NCBI GenBank assembly: GCA_911728455.2
Contig: OU452221.1
Coordinates: 8,627,918 to 8,691,917, forward strand
Source: Marthasterias glacialis
Lineage: Eukaryota; Echinodermata; Asteroidea; Forcipulatida; Asteriidae
Direction: 5' to 3'
Length of the DNA stretch: 64,000 nucleotides
A program made the position numbers and the translations under genes. The notes beneath the pieces were generated by a model that did not search any database, was not told the DNA's origin, and saw nothing but the letters and a program-made list of their open reading frames with translations. Below are positions 1 to 9,245 of the stretch, one piece after another. How positions within the stretch are numbered: position 1 is the first letter of the stretch; the number at the start of each line of letters is the position of its first letter.

Positions 1-236
1 CAGATCTGCCAATCTGGGGGGCAAGAGGGGGCAAGCTTAACTTTAGGGGGGGGGGGGCAAACAAAAATATCTAAGTGCAATTTTGTACTGCTGAAGGGCA
101 GCTAAACTCAATTTTGGGCATAGGCGAAAAATTGAGTCGGGAACTTGGGGGGGGAGACAAAAAACAACTGGGGGGATTTGCCCCCCCCCCCCCCCCCCCC
201 CCCCGTAGCGCCACTGCTAGTAAATGTTACCAAATC
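1..236. repeat. G/C-tract low-complexity repeat
   Basis: G runs occur at 46-57 and around 147-154, and an uninterrupted 24-base C run sits at 181-204, followed by GTAGCGCCACTGC. The G-rich and C-rich halves can pair, so the block can fold on itself. Short Pro-rich and Gly-rich open frames here come from the homopolymers and are not genes. Run lengths are likely to be imprecise in any assembly. Confidence 0.75.
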
Positions 237-322
237 CCCCCTTCCCCCGGGTTTGGTTCAAGAAACCCAAAAACTGGTAAAGATCTTCACCCTGAAATCC
301 GTACATTTACATATTATGAGCT

Positions 323-526
323 GGGCCTAATTTCATAAACCAGCTAAGCAGAACAATCTTGCTCAGCACATTTTTCTGCCCAGCAGAAGTCAGCAGGAAC
401 CCACGTCGCGACACAATATACATTACATGGTGTTTCGGCTGGTATTCTGTTTTTGCTACGCAAGATTTTTCTGTGCTTACTTCAAGCAGGTTTTTTTGTG
501 TGCATAACAGTTTTGTGAAAATAAGC
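323..526. repeat. TAAGCA-rich interspersed repeat, copy 1
   Basis: The copy begins GGGCCTAATTTCATAAAC and ends near TTTTGTGAAAATAAGC, an imperfect inverted end. Inside are CTAAGCAGAA-like words and the core ATGGTGTTTCGGCTGGTA. Other copies are at about 14.4, 25.1, 28.3, 36.3 and 42.2 kb. No protein is encoded; it behaves like a non-autonomous, MITE-like or SINE-like repeat of unknown class. Confidence 0.65.
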
Positions 527-1094
527 CTTTATGAGAATTACAACTGGTTATGCGGTCAAACATTCAGTGGTAGCAACATTGTTGTTTTCACTTATGTCAT
601 CCCATTATCCTGATGTTGTGCTGCATGACCTATACATGAGAACATTAGCATTAGTTAAAAATTCTGTATATTTTTTCTGTACTTGTTAACCTACAAAATG
701 TGTACAACTTATGAAAACCAACAAATTCGCCACCCAAAAGGTGTATTAGGTCTTATCTTCTCAGAGGGCAGAATAATCTAGGTTATGATCCATTTGACTC
801 ACTCTACATGTGGCAACTATAATTCCATCCAAAATTCCATCTATAATTTCATCAAAAATTTCGAACTGCAGACTCTTTCCCCAGGCTGGGGGAAAAGTTC
901 GGACATTGGGGAGTTGTTACGTTGCAGTCCGCGAACAAGATTGTGTCAAAATTGGATTGACAATGTTCCAGTGGAATTAACTGATTTCCTCACAACCCTC
1001 AACAGGCTTTCAATAACACTGATGTAGTTCATCAATCATACTTTATTAGTTTTGGGTTTCAGAGAGATTCCTGCTTTCAGATCGTGCACTGTAT
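527..1094. other. No feature recognised
   Basis: AT-rich sequence with short open frames only. I see no splice-bounded exon, repeat family or RNA gene here. Confidence 0.5.
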
Positions 1095-1098
1095 TTAA

Positions 1099-1420
1099 AG
1101 CCCCAGCTCAACATTGGTAAACTGACTGTAAATGCTTCCATTCTTTGCACAAATCAAGATATATGTAATAGAACCAACCTGTGAAAATGTCAGCCCATTT
1201 CGTTATTTCCTTTGCGAGATTCCTATACGCAGAGTTTTCGTCTCACTGAGACGAAAACTAATTTTGGATCTTATTTCATTTATTATTTAAAAACGATAAC
1301 ACGTCAGGCAGAAATGTTTCAAGGAAAGTTTTCTACCATCATTATCTTTATACCATGTACGGTATATGTAAATCTGTGAACATTTATGTTTTTTCTTCTT
1401 ACCAATGTTGAGCTGGGGCT
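1099..1420. mobile_element. TTAA-flanked MITE, copy 1 (322 bp)
   Basis: The ends are inverted repeats: AGCCCCAGCTCAACATTGG on the left and its complement ending GAGCTGGGGCT on the right. The tetranucleotide TTAA sits directly outside both ends (1095-1098 and 1421-1424), which is a target-site duplication. The centre carries a palindrome, GTTTTCGTCTCACTGAGACG and onwards. There is no transposase ORF. A second copy lies in the opposite orientation at 25503-25837. TTAA duplication is typical of piggyBac-type transposition; mobilisation by such an enzyme is an inference. Confidence 0.8.
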
Positions 1421-1489
1421 TTAAAGAGCCCTGGTATACAAATCAGGAATGTTTATGAGTGCAATGGGGAGAATATTTTCACCAGTTGA

Positions 1490-1850
1490 AACGAGGCAAA
1501 GCCCAGTAGAATAGAACATTCCATCTTTCAACAAATGGAAATGTTATCTCCCCTGCACGTCATCATTTGTTTTGCATCTGATGAAGTAGTTGTCGCTATG
1601 AAAGCTCATGCAGTTTTTGTTGTAATTAGTTGAAAGTGCTACCACTTCATTCAACATTTGTTTTTATGAGACTTCCAAGTGGGTCTTTGTCACTTGGAGG
1701 ATAAAACTTAAGTGTACAATATTGTATTCTGGCATCCATTATGAAAACATTTTGTACAGCTGTATGATGTGGTAGTGTGTGCAATATTATTATGTATTTG
1801 ACCCCAACAATACAATACAATAAAAAATAAATAAAAAAAATACAAGGTAA
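1490..1850 (+). mobile_element. Possible retroelement 3' end
   Basis: The stretch ends in an AATAC/AAATAAAT-type A-rich tail at about 1810-1845, as non-LTR or Penelope-like elements often do. The preceding part includes GCATCTGATGAAGTAG and GAAAGCTCATGCAG, a style often seen near the 3' end of such elements. No reverse transcriptase motif is visible, so this is a weak call. Confidence 0.25.
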
Positions 1851-2663
1851 AACGAAGAATAAGAAACGTAAAACAGGAAACATCACAACATAGGCCAAGC
1901 CCAAAGTACAAACAAAATAGCTAAAAATAAAACAAAAATTTATGACAGGAGGGCAACTAGACGAGCATGGAGAAGAGCAGTATTATTATTATTACAGCAG
2001 TAAAGAAAAGATGGTTTGATTGTTGAATGCAGCATGACCAGTAATCCTCCAATCAATTAAAAGACAAGGATCTACTTGGGTGTTACTTGTATATCAATTG
2101 CCTCATTCACAAGTTAAAGCCATTTTCCCCCAATATGACTGTCACACAATCCCAACGGAAAATTACCCAACCTTCTTTCATTGTTCTGACTAAAACAGTA
2201 TCTCCTAATTTGATGAAATTTTCACAGGTCCCTGTCTGGTGCGTTTATTGAAAACCACAGGATGGAAGTGAATTTACTCTTCCAAAACCCAATGATGTAA
2301 TAATATACCTTCTAAAAAAGAACTTAGAATGTGATATAAACTTGGAATTCAGTAAAGTGTTGATACAGCCCTTTAATACACATGATTTGAAAAAATTGTT
2401 TTCCCAGACATTGCACATGGCTACAATCATTTCCCACTTAGCAATTATTGTTTCAGGACGCCCAAATAAAGTCTTCACATCCATCAATCTACCCCCATTT
2501 GGGAAAGATTACCCACTCGGAATGTTGTTCCTTGCACGTACGTTAAACACATTTATAAAAGAGACCTTCCACGAATGTTTTGAATGTCTACGGATGCTTT
2601 AATTAGAATTCTGTGGACTTAACATGAAAGTTGCTTTTCTGAGAGGTCTTTTGAGATACACTA
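1851..2663. other. Unassigned AT-rich DNA
   Basis: No gene seen. The part at about 2235-2315 (ending AAAACCCAATGATGTAATA) resembles 13690-13780, so it is probably another low-copy interspersed repeat. Short ORFs on both strands overlap and show no coding features. Confidence 0.4.
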
Positions 2664-3803
2664 GAGAGGTTTTGCAAGTCTACGGATGGATACATATACG
2701 AAGACGTGTATTATTATATCAACATTGTTTGTGTTCATGTGACGTGTAACCATAGCGCCTATGTTTTGCATGCACGTCAACAATGGATACGAAGTTGCAT
2801 ACATGTCGTAGAAAGACGGATACTGTTTTGCTGATTTTACCGGAGTCTTATTAAACGCATGAATCTACCAACAATTAGGTACTCAAGGCATTTATCATAC
2901 TATTTTTTTAAGGCAGGTTTTATTTATTTTTTTTATTATGAGAGCCATTTATGTAGCACCTTATAAGGGTTTACAAGGTGCTGCGGTGCATTCAGCAGCC
3001 ACTGCCAAAAAACACAGGGGCAAAGCCCTTCTCTTGAGATAAGTGTAACTGGGTTCATTTATGTGGATTACACAACACACGGGACCAACGGCTTTACGTC
3101 CCATCAGAAGGACGAAGCAATAATGGTCAAGTGTCTTGCTTAATGACACAAGTGTCAAGACCGGGACTCGAACCCACACTCTGCTGATCAGAAACACCAG
3201 AGCTTGAGTCCAGTGCGCTTGACTGATCAGTCATGACACGCCAGTTGTATAGTTGTCCTGGATAAACGCCCTTTCCCATTATGTACCTGGTTGGTATTAC
3301 TCATGATATATATTTGGGGAAAGAAGGATAAATATAAAATGTACATTGTATTTTTTAATTCAATGCGTAGTACTTCGTTCACTCATCGGGTGCAGCCATG
3401 TTGAACGCTAGAGCCCACAAATGACACTGAACTCAATGATTGCGAAACAAAATCTGACGCGTATCTGACGCGTATCTAACGTGAAGGGTTACGGTTACAG
3501 GGATGAGATTGTATGAAGAAAAAAAATGAAAATTGGATAACAATTTGAAGCTCCCTGAATGTACAGAATGTTACATTTTAGAGGTTTACAGACTCTCTAC
3601 ATCATTTCAAATAGGTATCTGAAGGTTTTGTCATAACAAAGGCGAGTCATTTCATCTCTGTGATGGTAAGTTCGCCTCTTTCAAGAAAATCTGAAGGTGC
3701 AGAGAGACCAATGAAAAATCCTGAAATCAGGAAAAATCCTTACAAATCACATGCCTGGGTTATCATTATCTGCACCTGTATCCGTAGACTTGCGAAACCT
3801 CTC
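2664..3803. mobile_element. 1.1-kb TIR element with TA target site
   Basis: The left end reads GAGAGGTTTTGCAAGTCTAC and the right end is its near-perfect inverted copy, ending GTAGACTTGCGAAACCTCTC. The dinucleotide TA lies outside both ends (2662-2663 and 3804-3805), which fits Tc1/mariner-type insertion. No transposase frame is present, so it is non-autonomous. A tRNA-type SINE (2941-3243) sits inside it, and removing that would leave an element of about 840 bp. Confidence 0.6.
2941..3243 (-). mobile_element. tRNA(Ser/Leu)-type SINE (family C), minus
   Basis: Read on the minus strand, the head near 3243-3165 resembles a class II tRNA (Ser/Leu type) with a GGGTTCGAGTCCC B-box at about 3170. 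The body carries AAGCAAGACACTTGACC and continues to the AAACCCTTATAAGGTGC stretch. Closely related copies are at 51540-51945, 28118-28225 (body only), 43025-43845, 47055-47262 and 54985-55075. Internal A/B boxes imply RNA polymerase III transcription. Confidence 0.75.
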
Positions 3804-3805
3804 TA

Positions 3806-4486
3806 ATTATCTTTGAGATACATTGAAAAGTTTTGTTAAATTCTTGACTTCCATCAGAATTTCTCAAAAATAAAATTCTCCAGAAAGTGCTCTGCGAAAC
3901 TATGCATAATTTTTAACCCCCATAGAAGCTAAGCTCGGTACCATGAAGAAGTGAAAAAAAAATGTACAATTACAACCAATGGGCACTAATATCAGGTACT
4001 GGCCAATTTAGGCCTGGGATTTCAACCTGGCTCAGAGGTCATGGTCCCAACTGTCCAGGGCTTGTCTTTGATTCCAACCTCATTCCCAGAGGTGATCATT
4101 CTCGCCGATCGATCATTAACCCCTGGAATTGTGACGTTAAAAAATCTTCCAAAATCTGGGAGATTTTAATTAGACCTCTACGCGCGTGCTCAAGTATGGT
4201 AGCCCGCAAAAGAGGCATCAAGTCATAGGGCCATGTCACACAGGGCAATTTTTCCCTGCAACTTGGAAGCAACCAACTGCACTACATGCAAAAGAAACAC
4301 TTTGGTAGCACAGGAGTTAATTTTGTAACAATGTCTTACAATCCTCAAGAAAATCAAGTGAAAATTGAAATGTTAATGCCTTTTCTTCTTGGAGATTGCC
4401 TGGAACTGGTTGCCTGTAAATTGCCTCGTGTGACATGGCCAACAGAGCAACTGGTCCCCTCTCATTCTTTGATTTTGTGACCTGTC
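3806..4486. other. No feature recognised
   Basis: Several short ORFs are present (for example at 3962-4228), but they lack start context, splice sites or recognisable protein features. No repeat family assigned. Confidence 0.4.
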
Positions 4487-4644
4487 TAATGGGAGACTTT
4501 TGAGACGCTGGCGGCAGCAGACAAAACGGTCCTTTTTGACAGTTCTGAGCATGCGCGCACATGCTCAGTATTGCGCGCGAGGTTCTGAGCATGTGTACTA
4601 CTAGTGAGAACCGTGAAAAAGGATGGTCCAAAAGTCTCCCATTA
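4487..4644. mobile_element. GGGAGACTTTTG-family MITE, copy 1
   Basis: The termini TAATGGGAGACTTTTGAGAC and GTCCAAAAGTCTCCCATTA are inverted repeats. Inside are GGCGGCAGCAGAC and a palindromic core in which TTCTGAGCATG and CATGCTCAG alternate. No ORF of note. Five further elements with the same termini occur in the window. Confidence 0.75.
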
Positions 4645-4994
4645 TATGCAATTTAGGTTGACCGTGTATAAACATGATTCATTTGATGTCGGATCGTGTC
4701 AAAATACTTGCATTTTGACACGAGCATACTGAGGGTCCTACAAGCGACCCACAAGCTCTTGAAAGTTTTTAAAAAGCGTGAGCGCAAATCAGTCACTTTG
4801 GATAGCCAATCATCTATGTTTTTCAGTGCTTCCCTACCAGAGAGTTAGTGATGAGAGGTATCGATACTACGCACTACTCATGGTGGCAAGGTTGCGTTGA
4901 TGCCCCTTCCAAATGGTCCCATTCACATTGTAATTTTCCTTTGGAAATCTCCTCTGGAAAATTGAACTTGCATTTAAATGAAGATAATGCCAGA
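4645..4994. other. No feature recognised
   Basis: Nothing beyond short random ORFs was seen. An AAT/ATT run at its end begins the tail of the adjacent LINE fragment. Confidence 0.4.
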
Positions 4995-5450
4995 TATAAT
5001 AATAATAATTATTATTATAAAAATACTAATAAACACTTACATAGCAGTGGTATCTAGTAAGAGACAACTATTCACTGCGCACTGTAAAAGGACAATTATC
5101 GTAAAGTGAAGAGGTAGGTTTTAAAGTGTGCTCTAAAGGAACCCTTGTCAGATTGTGTTTTGAGGTTTACTGGTAAACCATTCTATAGAGGGTGCTGCAA
5201 TAGAAAAACGTATATAGTCATAAGCCTTCAGTCAAGCAGATGGAGATGCAAGCAAGTGAGCGTCATTAGAGCGCATTGGCCTGTAGGGGGGTTACGAGTT
5301 CTTGCAGATATTGGGGTGCTATGCCATTGATGGACTGGTAAGTGATGGTGAGAATCCTAAAAAATTATGCGTTGTTTCACAGGAAGCCAGTGTAGTGTTT
5401 TGAGTACCGGAGTGATGTGTTCAAATTTAGAACTGGTTATTTCATAATAA
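4995..5450 (-). mobile_element. CR1/L2-type LINE fragment (ORF2 C-terminus)
   Basis: The minus strand encodes pieces of the C-terminal region of a non-LTR reverse transcriptase ORF. RILTITYQSINGIAPQYLQE is followed, after a frameshift, by RPMRSNDAHLLASPS and RFSIAAP, and ends with a SFRAHFKTYLF-like close. These match the typical L2/CR1 order of a YKALNGLAPxYL-like word, then RxLRS, then FSVAAP, then FKxxLKTxLF. The 3' side runs into an AAT/ATT-rich tail at 4998-5020. Frameshifts and stops show it is dead, and the polymerase domain itself is absent. Confidence 0.75.
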
Positions 5451-7427
5451 GTTTGAAATAGTATCTGCCTTCTTGAGAAATTATTCTGCCTCAGCTTTTG
5501 AAAGTTTTCATGACAATGGAACTATTGTGAAATATCACTTTAATCTAAATGTTCCATTTATGAATTCCAATGCAAGAGCTGAGTAGGTTCCTGGGTAACA
5601 ACCGTGTGATTAAAATCTCTTTTTTTTTGTTAGAAGAGTTTGTTCTGAGAGGAACTGGAATGGGATATGATATAGTAGAGTCTTGCAACCAGAGCACACT
5701 GTTTGAAACACCAAAGTCTCTTTCCCCCCCTCAAGCTCTGATCCATGCCGAAAGCTACACAGTTCCAATCCGCGTTGACTTCAAAAAATGTCGTCACGGT
5801 TCAAGTCTGCTCTCACACTGCCCGGTGCGAAATCAGCTCTTTTGCTACACATGTAATTGTTTACATGGATCAAAAACCCTCGACCCACCTCCCGAGCACA
5901 GGGTTGGTTTCAACACGGATCAAGCGCTCTACACGAGTCAACGCCGGATTGAAATGTTGTGGTGTGGAAAGAGGTCTGTCAAACTTCCATTGGTCGGACC
6001 CAGGTCTAACACAGAGACTTTTTCGCAGTGTGAAAAGGCCTCAAGACTCTACCATGTACATCTCGACCCCAGGTCTCCTCAGAATCGACACATCTCACAA
6101 GAGAGCTTTTAATCACATGCTCATTACCTGTAATTAAAAAGTACTTAGTTCTTACTTCCTACATCCTACAAAGCTTCAAATCTCACTAAATTGCTCTTTC
6201 CTTTGAATTTGCTCTTGCTGGGATTAACAACTTGACATTAAATCTCGTGCAATTTGGTTACATAAAATTAATCACGATTCTGAGAGATTACGAGTCATTT
6301 CACCAACGGCACCGAATGTTGTATCTTTAACTCTTACAACCCTTTGAAATGTACAGCTGTTTCTTGAAAACAGCAATGGTTATTCCAAACGCTTTGTATT
6401 CATTATCATGCGGAAGTGAGTCACGGGCAATGGGTCTATTTCAGACTCCATGTCCATACATTTTATGCGATGTTTTCAATAAAATAGTGAAAAAGGCTTG
6501 CCTTATCCCAGTATGACCACTTTTGTTCTTTAAAGTTATAAAAAACACCCATACTTTTCTTTAGAAGATCACTAAATACCCTAAAATGTATTGTATATCT
6601 TATCCTTTGAGGAAGAGTCACTCAGTAGGGATCTATAGATAACAGATATAGCAGAACATTTCCCTTGGCGGGTGGGGGGGGGGGGGGGGGACGGGGGTAT
6701 TGAAGCCATTTTGCCTGCCGAAATATAGTGTGTATTTAATCAAAGCTACACAAAATCCTGGATCCAAAGATTAGTACTCGACCTCAGGGTATTCTATATA
6801 AACAAACAAATGTTTCAGCAAATCTGGAAGCCTAAAAAAAGCACAACAGATTTTCAATCAGACTTTTGGGCTGGCTTCTGAAACTTATTTGGGACAATCC
6901 TTGTTCTAGTTGATTTATCAAAACTCACTGGGAGGGGAGTTGTCAACCCCCACCCCCAAGCACCACCCCTTCATACCTGCGGGCGCTGCTAATCATACCT
7001 GAAGTAAAAACAATTATAAAATGACCACAAATAAATTTGTCTACTCTGAAAAAAATATCTACTGAGACAGAAATACAAGGTGGACCAGATCGGACAGCAA
7101 ATCGGTGAAACGGGCATTTTAGCACTCTTTTTTTTGAGACCTGATTTTACTGTCTTGAATTTTAGTTGTGACTTCTGATTGCTGAAGTTCAAAATTTCAC
7201 ACAGATATATTTACCTACAGTGGCAGATCCAGGGTTGGAAGGGATACCAGGCTTCCCCTTCCCCCTCCTCCATCTTATGTACTTCACATAAGATCCTAAG
7301 GTCTCGGCCTTGCGTTTCCTGGCCCTTTTGAATCTAGCTCAAGACTCCTACTGTCTTGGTCTAAGTCGTATCCTGTTGGTCTTGAAGAAACAGGGTTTGG
7401 ACTCCAACAATATCAGTTTGGTTATAT
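5451..7427. other. Unassigned DNA with a G17 tract
   Basis: A 180-codon open frame (5570-6112, plus) overlaps a 130-codon frame in another phase. Neither shows domains, signal peptide or coding bias, and I do not call a gene. A 17-base G run occurs at 6674-6690. The remainder is ordinary AT-rich DNA without a recognised repeat. Confidence 0.4.
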
Positions 7428-7590
7428 CCGTACACTGATGTATGATAAACCCTGTATTTTCTGTGGATACTGAGTCCTCCAGAAAAGAAAAAAAAATTGC
7501 AGAGGCAACTCAGGCGGGATTCGAACCCATGAGCCCCCTCAGAGCAGATGTCTAACCACTACACCAACAAGCGTGACCAGAGACAAAAAT
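7428..7590 (-). mobile_element. tRNA-derived SINE (family A), minus
   Basis: On the minus strand a tRNA-like head carries the B-box GGGTTCGAATCCCGCC (about 7525) and an A-box region near 7560. The body contains the conserved block around CACTGATGTATGATAA at 7433-7450. The same head and body occur at 8974, 31105, 39691 and 52330. Confidence 0.65.
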
Positions 7591-7624
7591 CACTGATATT
7601 ATACTATCCATCTATATCATCTTT

Positions 7625-7664
7625 AAATTTTGGGGTGAACAAAATTGCCTAGAATGGGATTTGA
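7625..7664 (-). mobile_element. Inverted SINE family B tail
   Basis: The complement reads TCAAATCCCATTCTAGGCA, then a short T-rich link, then TTGTTCACCCCAAAATTT. This matches the B-box and tail of the family B SINE at 59150-59200. It abuts a plus-strand copy of the same SINE, giving a head-to-head arrangement. Confidence 0.6.
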
Positions 7665-7830
7665 CTGGCACCTGACTGGCACCCCAAACAAAGATAAGGA
7701 CAAATTAGGGAGACAGCCAACATCGGGGCTAGATAGGTGGTAGAGCGTCGCCGTATTAATCCGGAGGTCGCAGGTTCAAATCTCGTTCAGTTGGTTTATT
7801 ACTTCATGTCATCTTTCACTCAAAACAGCT
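7665..7830 (+). mobile_element. tRNA-derived SINE (family B), copy 1
   Basis: A leader with GGCACCCCAAACAAAGATAA precedes a tRNA-like segment at 7728-7796 containing GGTGGTAGAGC (A-box region) and GCAGGTTCAAATC (B-box). The leader is shared with the copies at 41269 and 59025, so the tRNA-like part is internal in this family and not at the 5' end. Confidence 0.7.
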
Positions 7831-8973
7831 TTCTGATCATTGCACACACACAGATATTTTTTTCCTTAATTCAGTCTTTCCCCATCCACTAGCAAAGCAA
7901 AGACGTAAAGCAAAGCTGTAAGTTGCAGCTACATGAAAGTCACATATTAATTGTTCCATTTTCCCGATGTAGGAACTTCACTTTTTTCTTCTTCCCCCCT
8001 CCCCTTTGCACTCATTCTTTTCTACTTTCAGGCAATCTCTTGGTGTATTAAGGCACAAATTAATTGTTCCATTTTCCCAATTGGAGGAATTACACCAATT
8101 AAATGCCATTCCTTTTTGAGCATCTAAAACGCCTTGTAGTCAATCTACTCGAATTTCAGGCCAGCTCCTTTCCCCACAGATGTTTCAAGTACTTCAGAAT
8201 GAACCCTCTATCAACTTTTTCCACCTCTGGAAACGTTTCCATTGTAAAAGAAAACACCATAAACTCCCGACAATATTTAGTTCAGAATGCTTATTAATTC
8301 TCAACACATTGAGACAATACTGCCTCTAAAAGACTTCACTGATTGGTAACATCTCCTGGCCATTGCTTTTATTAAGCGCTTCTGAATACACAATCAGTCA
8401 GGTTGGCGTTTTTGAGAATGTTTACTTGGAGAACTCATCAACATGCTTTAATTCCAAACATACTGTAGTTGCTTCTGACTTCCCCCCCCCCCCCCGTTTC
8501 AATTTATTCTCCTTCTTTCTGAAGGGTTGACCTTTCTTTCAACTTCGCTCTGAGTGTTTTCCACGAGCACATCAATTCTTTGATTTCATTGAAGATCACA
8601 TTCACGACTTGATGAGTGGTTGGAGCTGACCCACATTTCATGTTCAACAGCTAGCAGTTTCACTTTTAAGACTGCATCGAGATCAAATCATTTCCTTCTT
8701 GAGTTTAGATTGTCTCCACCGTCTTACAGAAAGGATCATTCTAATGTGCATTCCAGGTCCCCGTCAACACACGTTATTCTGGGCACAACTGATAAATGAT
8801 TTTTTTTCTCTATGCGTGTAAACTAAAAGAATGTGTTGGGTTTTTTTTCCTATAAAAACACCCCAAAACAAACAAACAAACAATCCAAAACAATTTGTCT
8901 TCGTCTTTCAGTTTTTCTAAAAAGGTTGTTTGTTTGGTGCGCCCTTTAATAAAGTTGCAAGTAACAACATAAC
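7831..8973. other. Unassigned DNA with short duplication and C14
   Basis: The phrase TTAATTGTTCCATTTTCCC occurs at about 7947 and again at about 8059, a short local duplication. A 14-base C run is at 8482-8495. No gene seen. Confidence 0.45.
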
Positions 8974-9245
8974 AGGATTCGAACTGCCTCTAGCTGCCGG
9001 GCAATCTGTGTAGTCTAGTCGGTAAGACATCTGCTCTAGAATGGCGGGGGTCGTGGGTTCAAATCCCACCCAAGGTATATGCATGTGAGTTTTATTTTCA
9101 CAGGGTTCGGGAAATACAGTGCTTAACACACATTGGTGTATGGGCAAAAACAAAAATAATTTTCTTTATCCCCAGTGCAAAAATTTACATTTATTATATC
9201 TATCTGGTTATGAAATCAGTGTATGGGCAAAAAACACAAATAATA
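8974..9245 (+). mobile_element. tRNA-derived SINE (family A), plus copy
   Basis: The tRNA-like segment at 9001-9075 has A-box TAGTCTAGTCGGTAAGAC and B-box GTGGGTTCAAATCCCACC. It is preceded by a conserved leader, GGATTCGAACTGCCTCTAGC, that also starts the copy at 39691. The body ends in TGTATGGGCAAAAACA, a phrase that occurs twice (about 9137 and 9220), so the tail appears internally duplicated. Confidence 0.7.

Noticed and set aside
5570..6112. 180-codon plus-strand ORF, the longest non-repeat frame
   Set aside because: Another phase is open over the same region, there is no domain or splice context, and the residue make-up looks random.
9001..9075. A functional tRNA gene
   Set aside because: A and B boxes are present, but the cloverleaf stems are poor and the same segment plus body occurs in several copies, so it is a SINE head.
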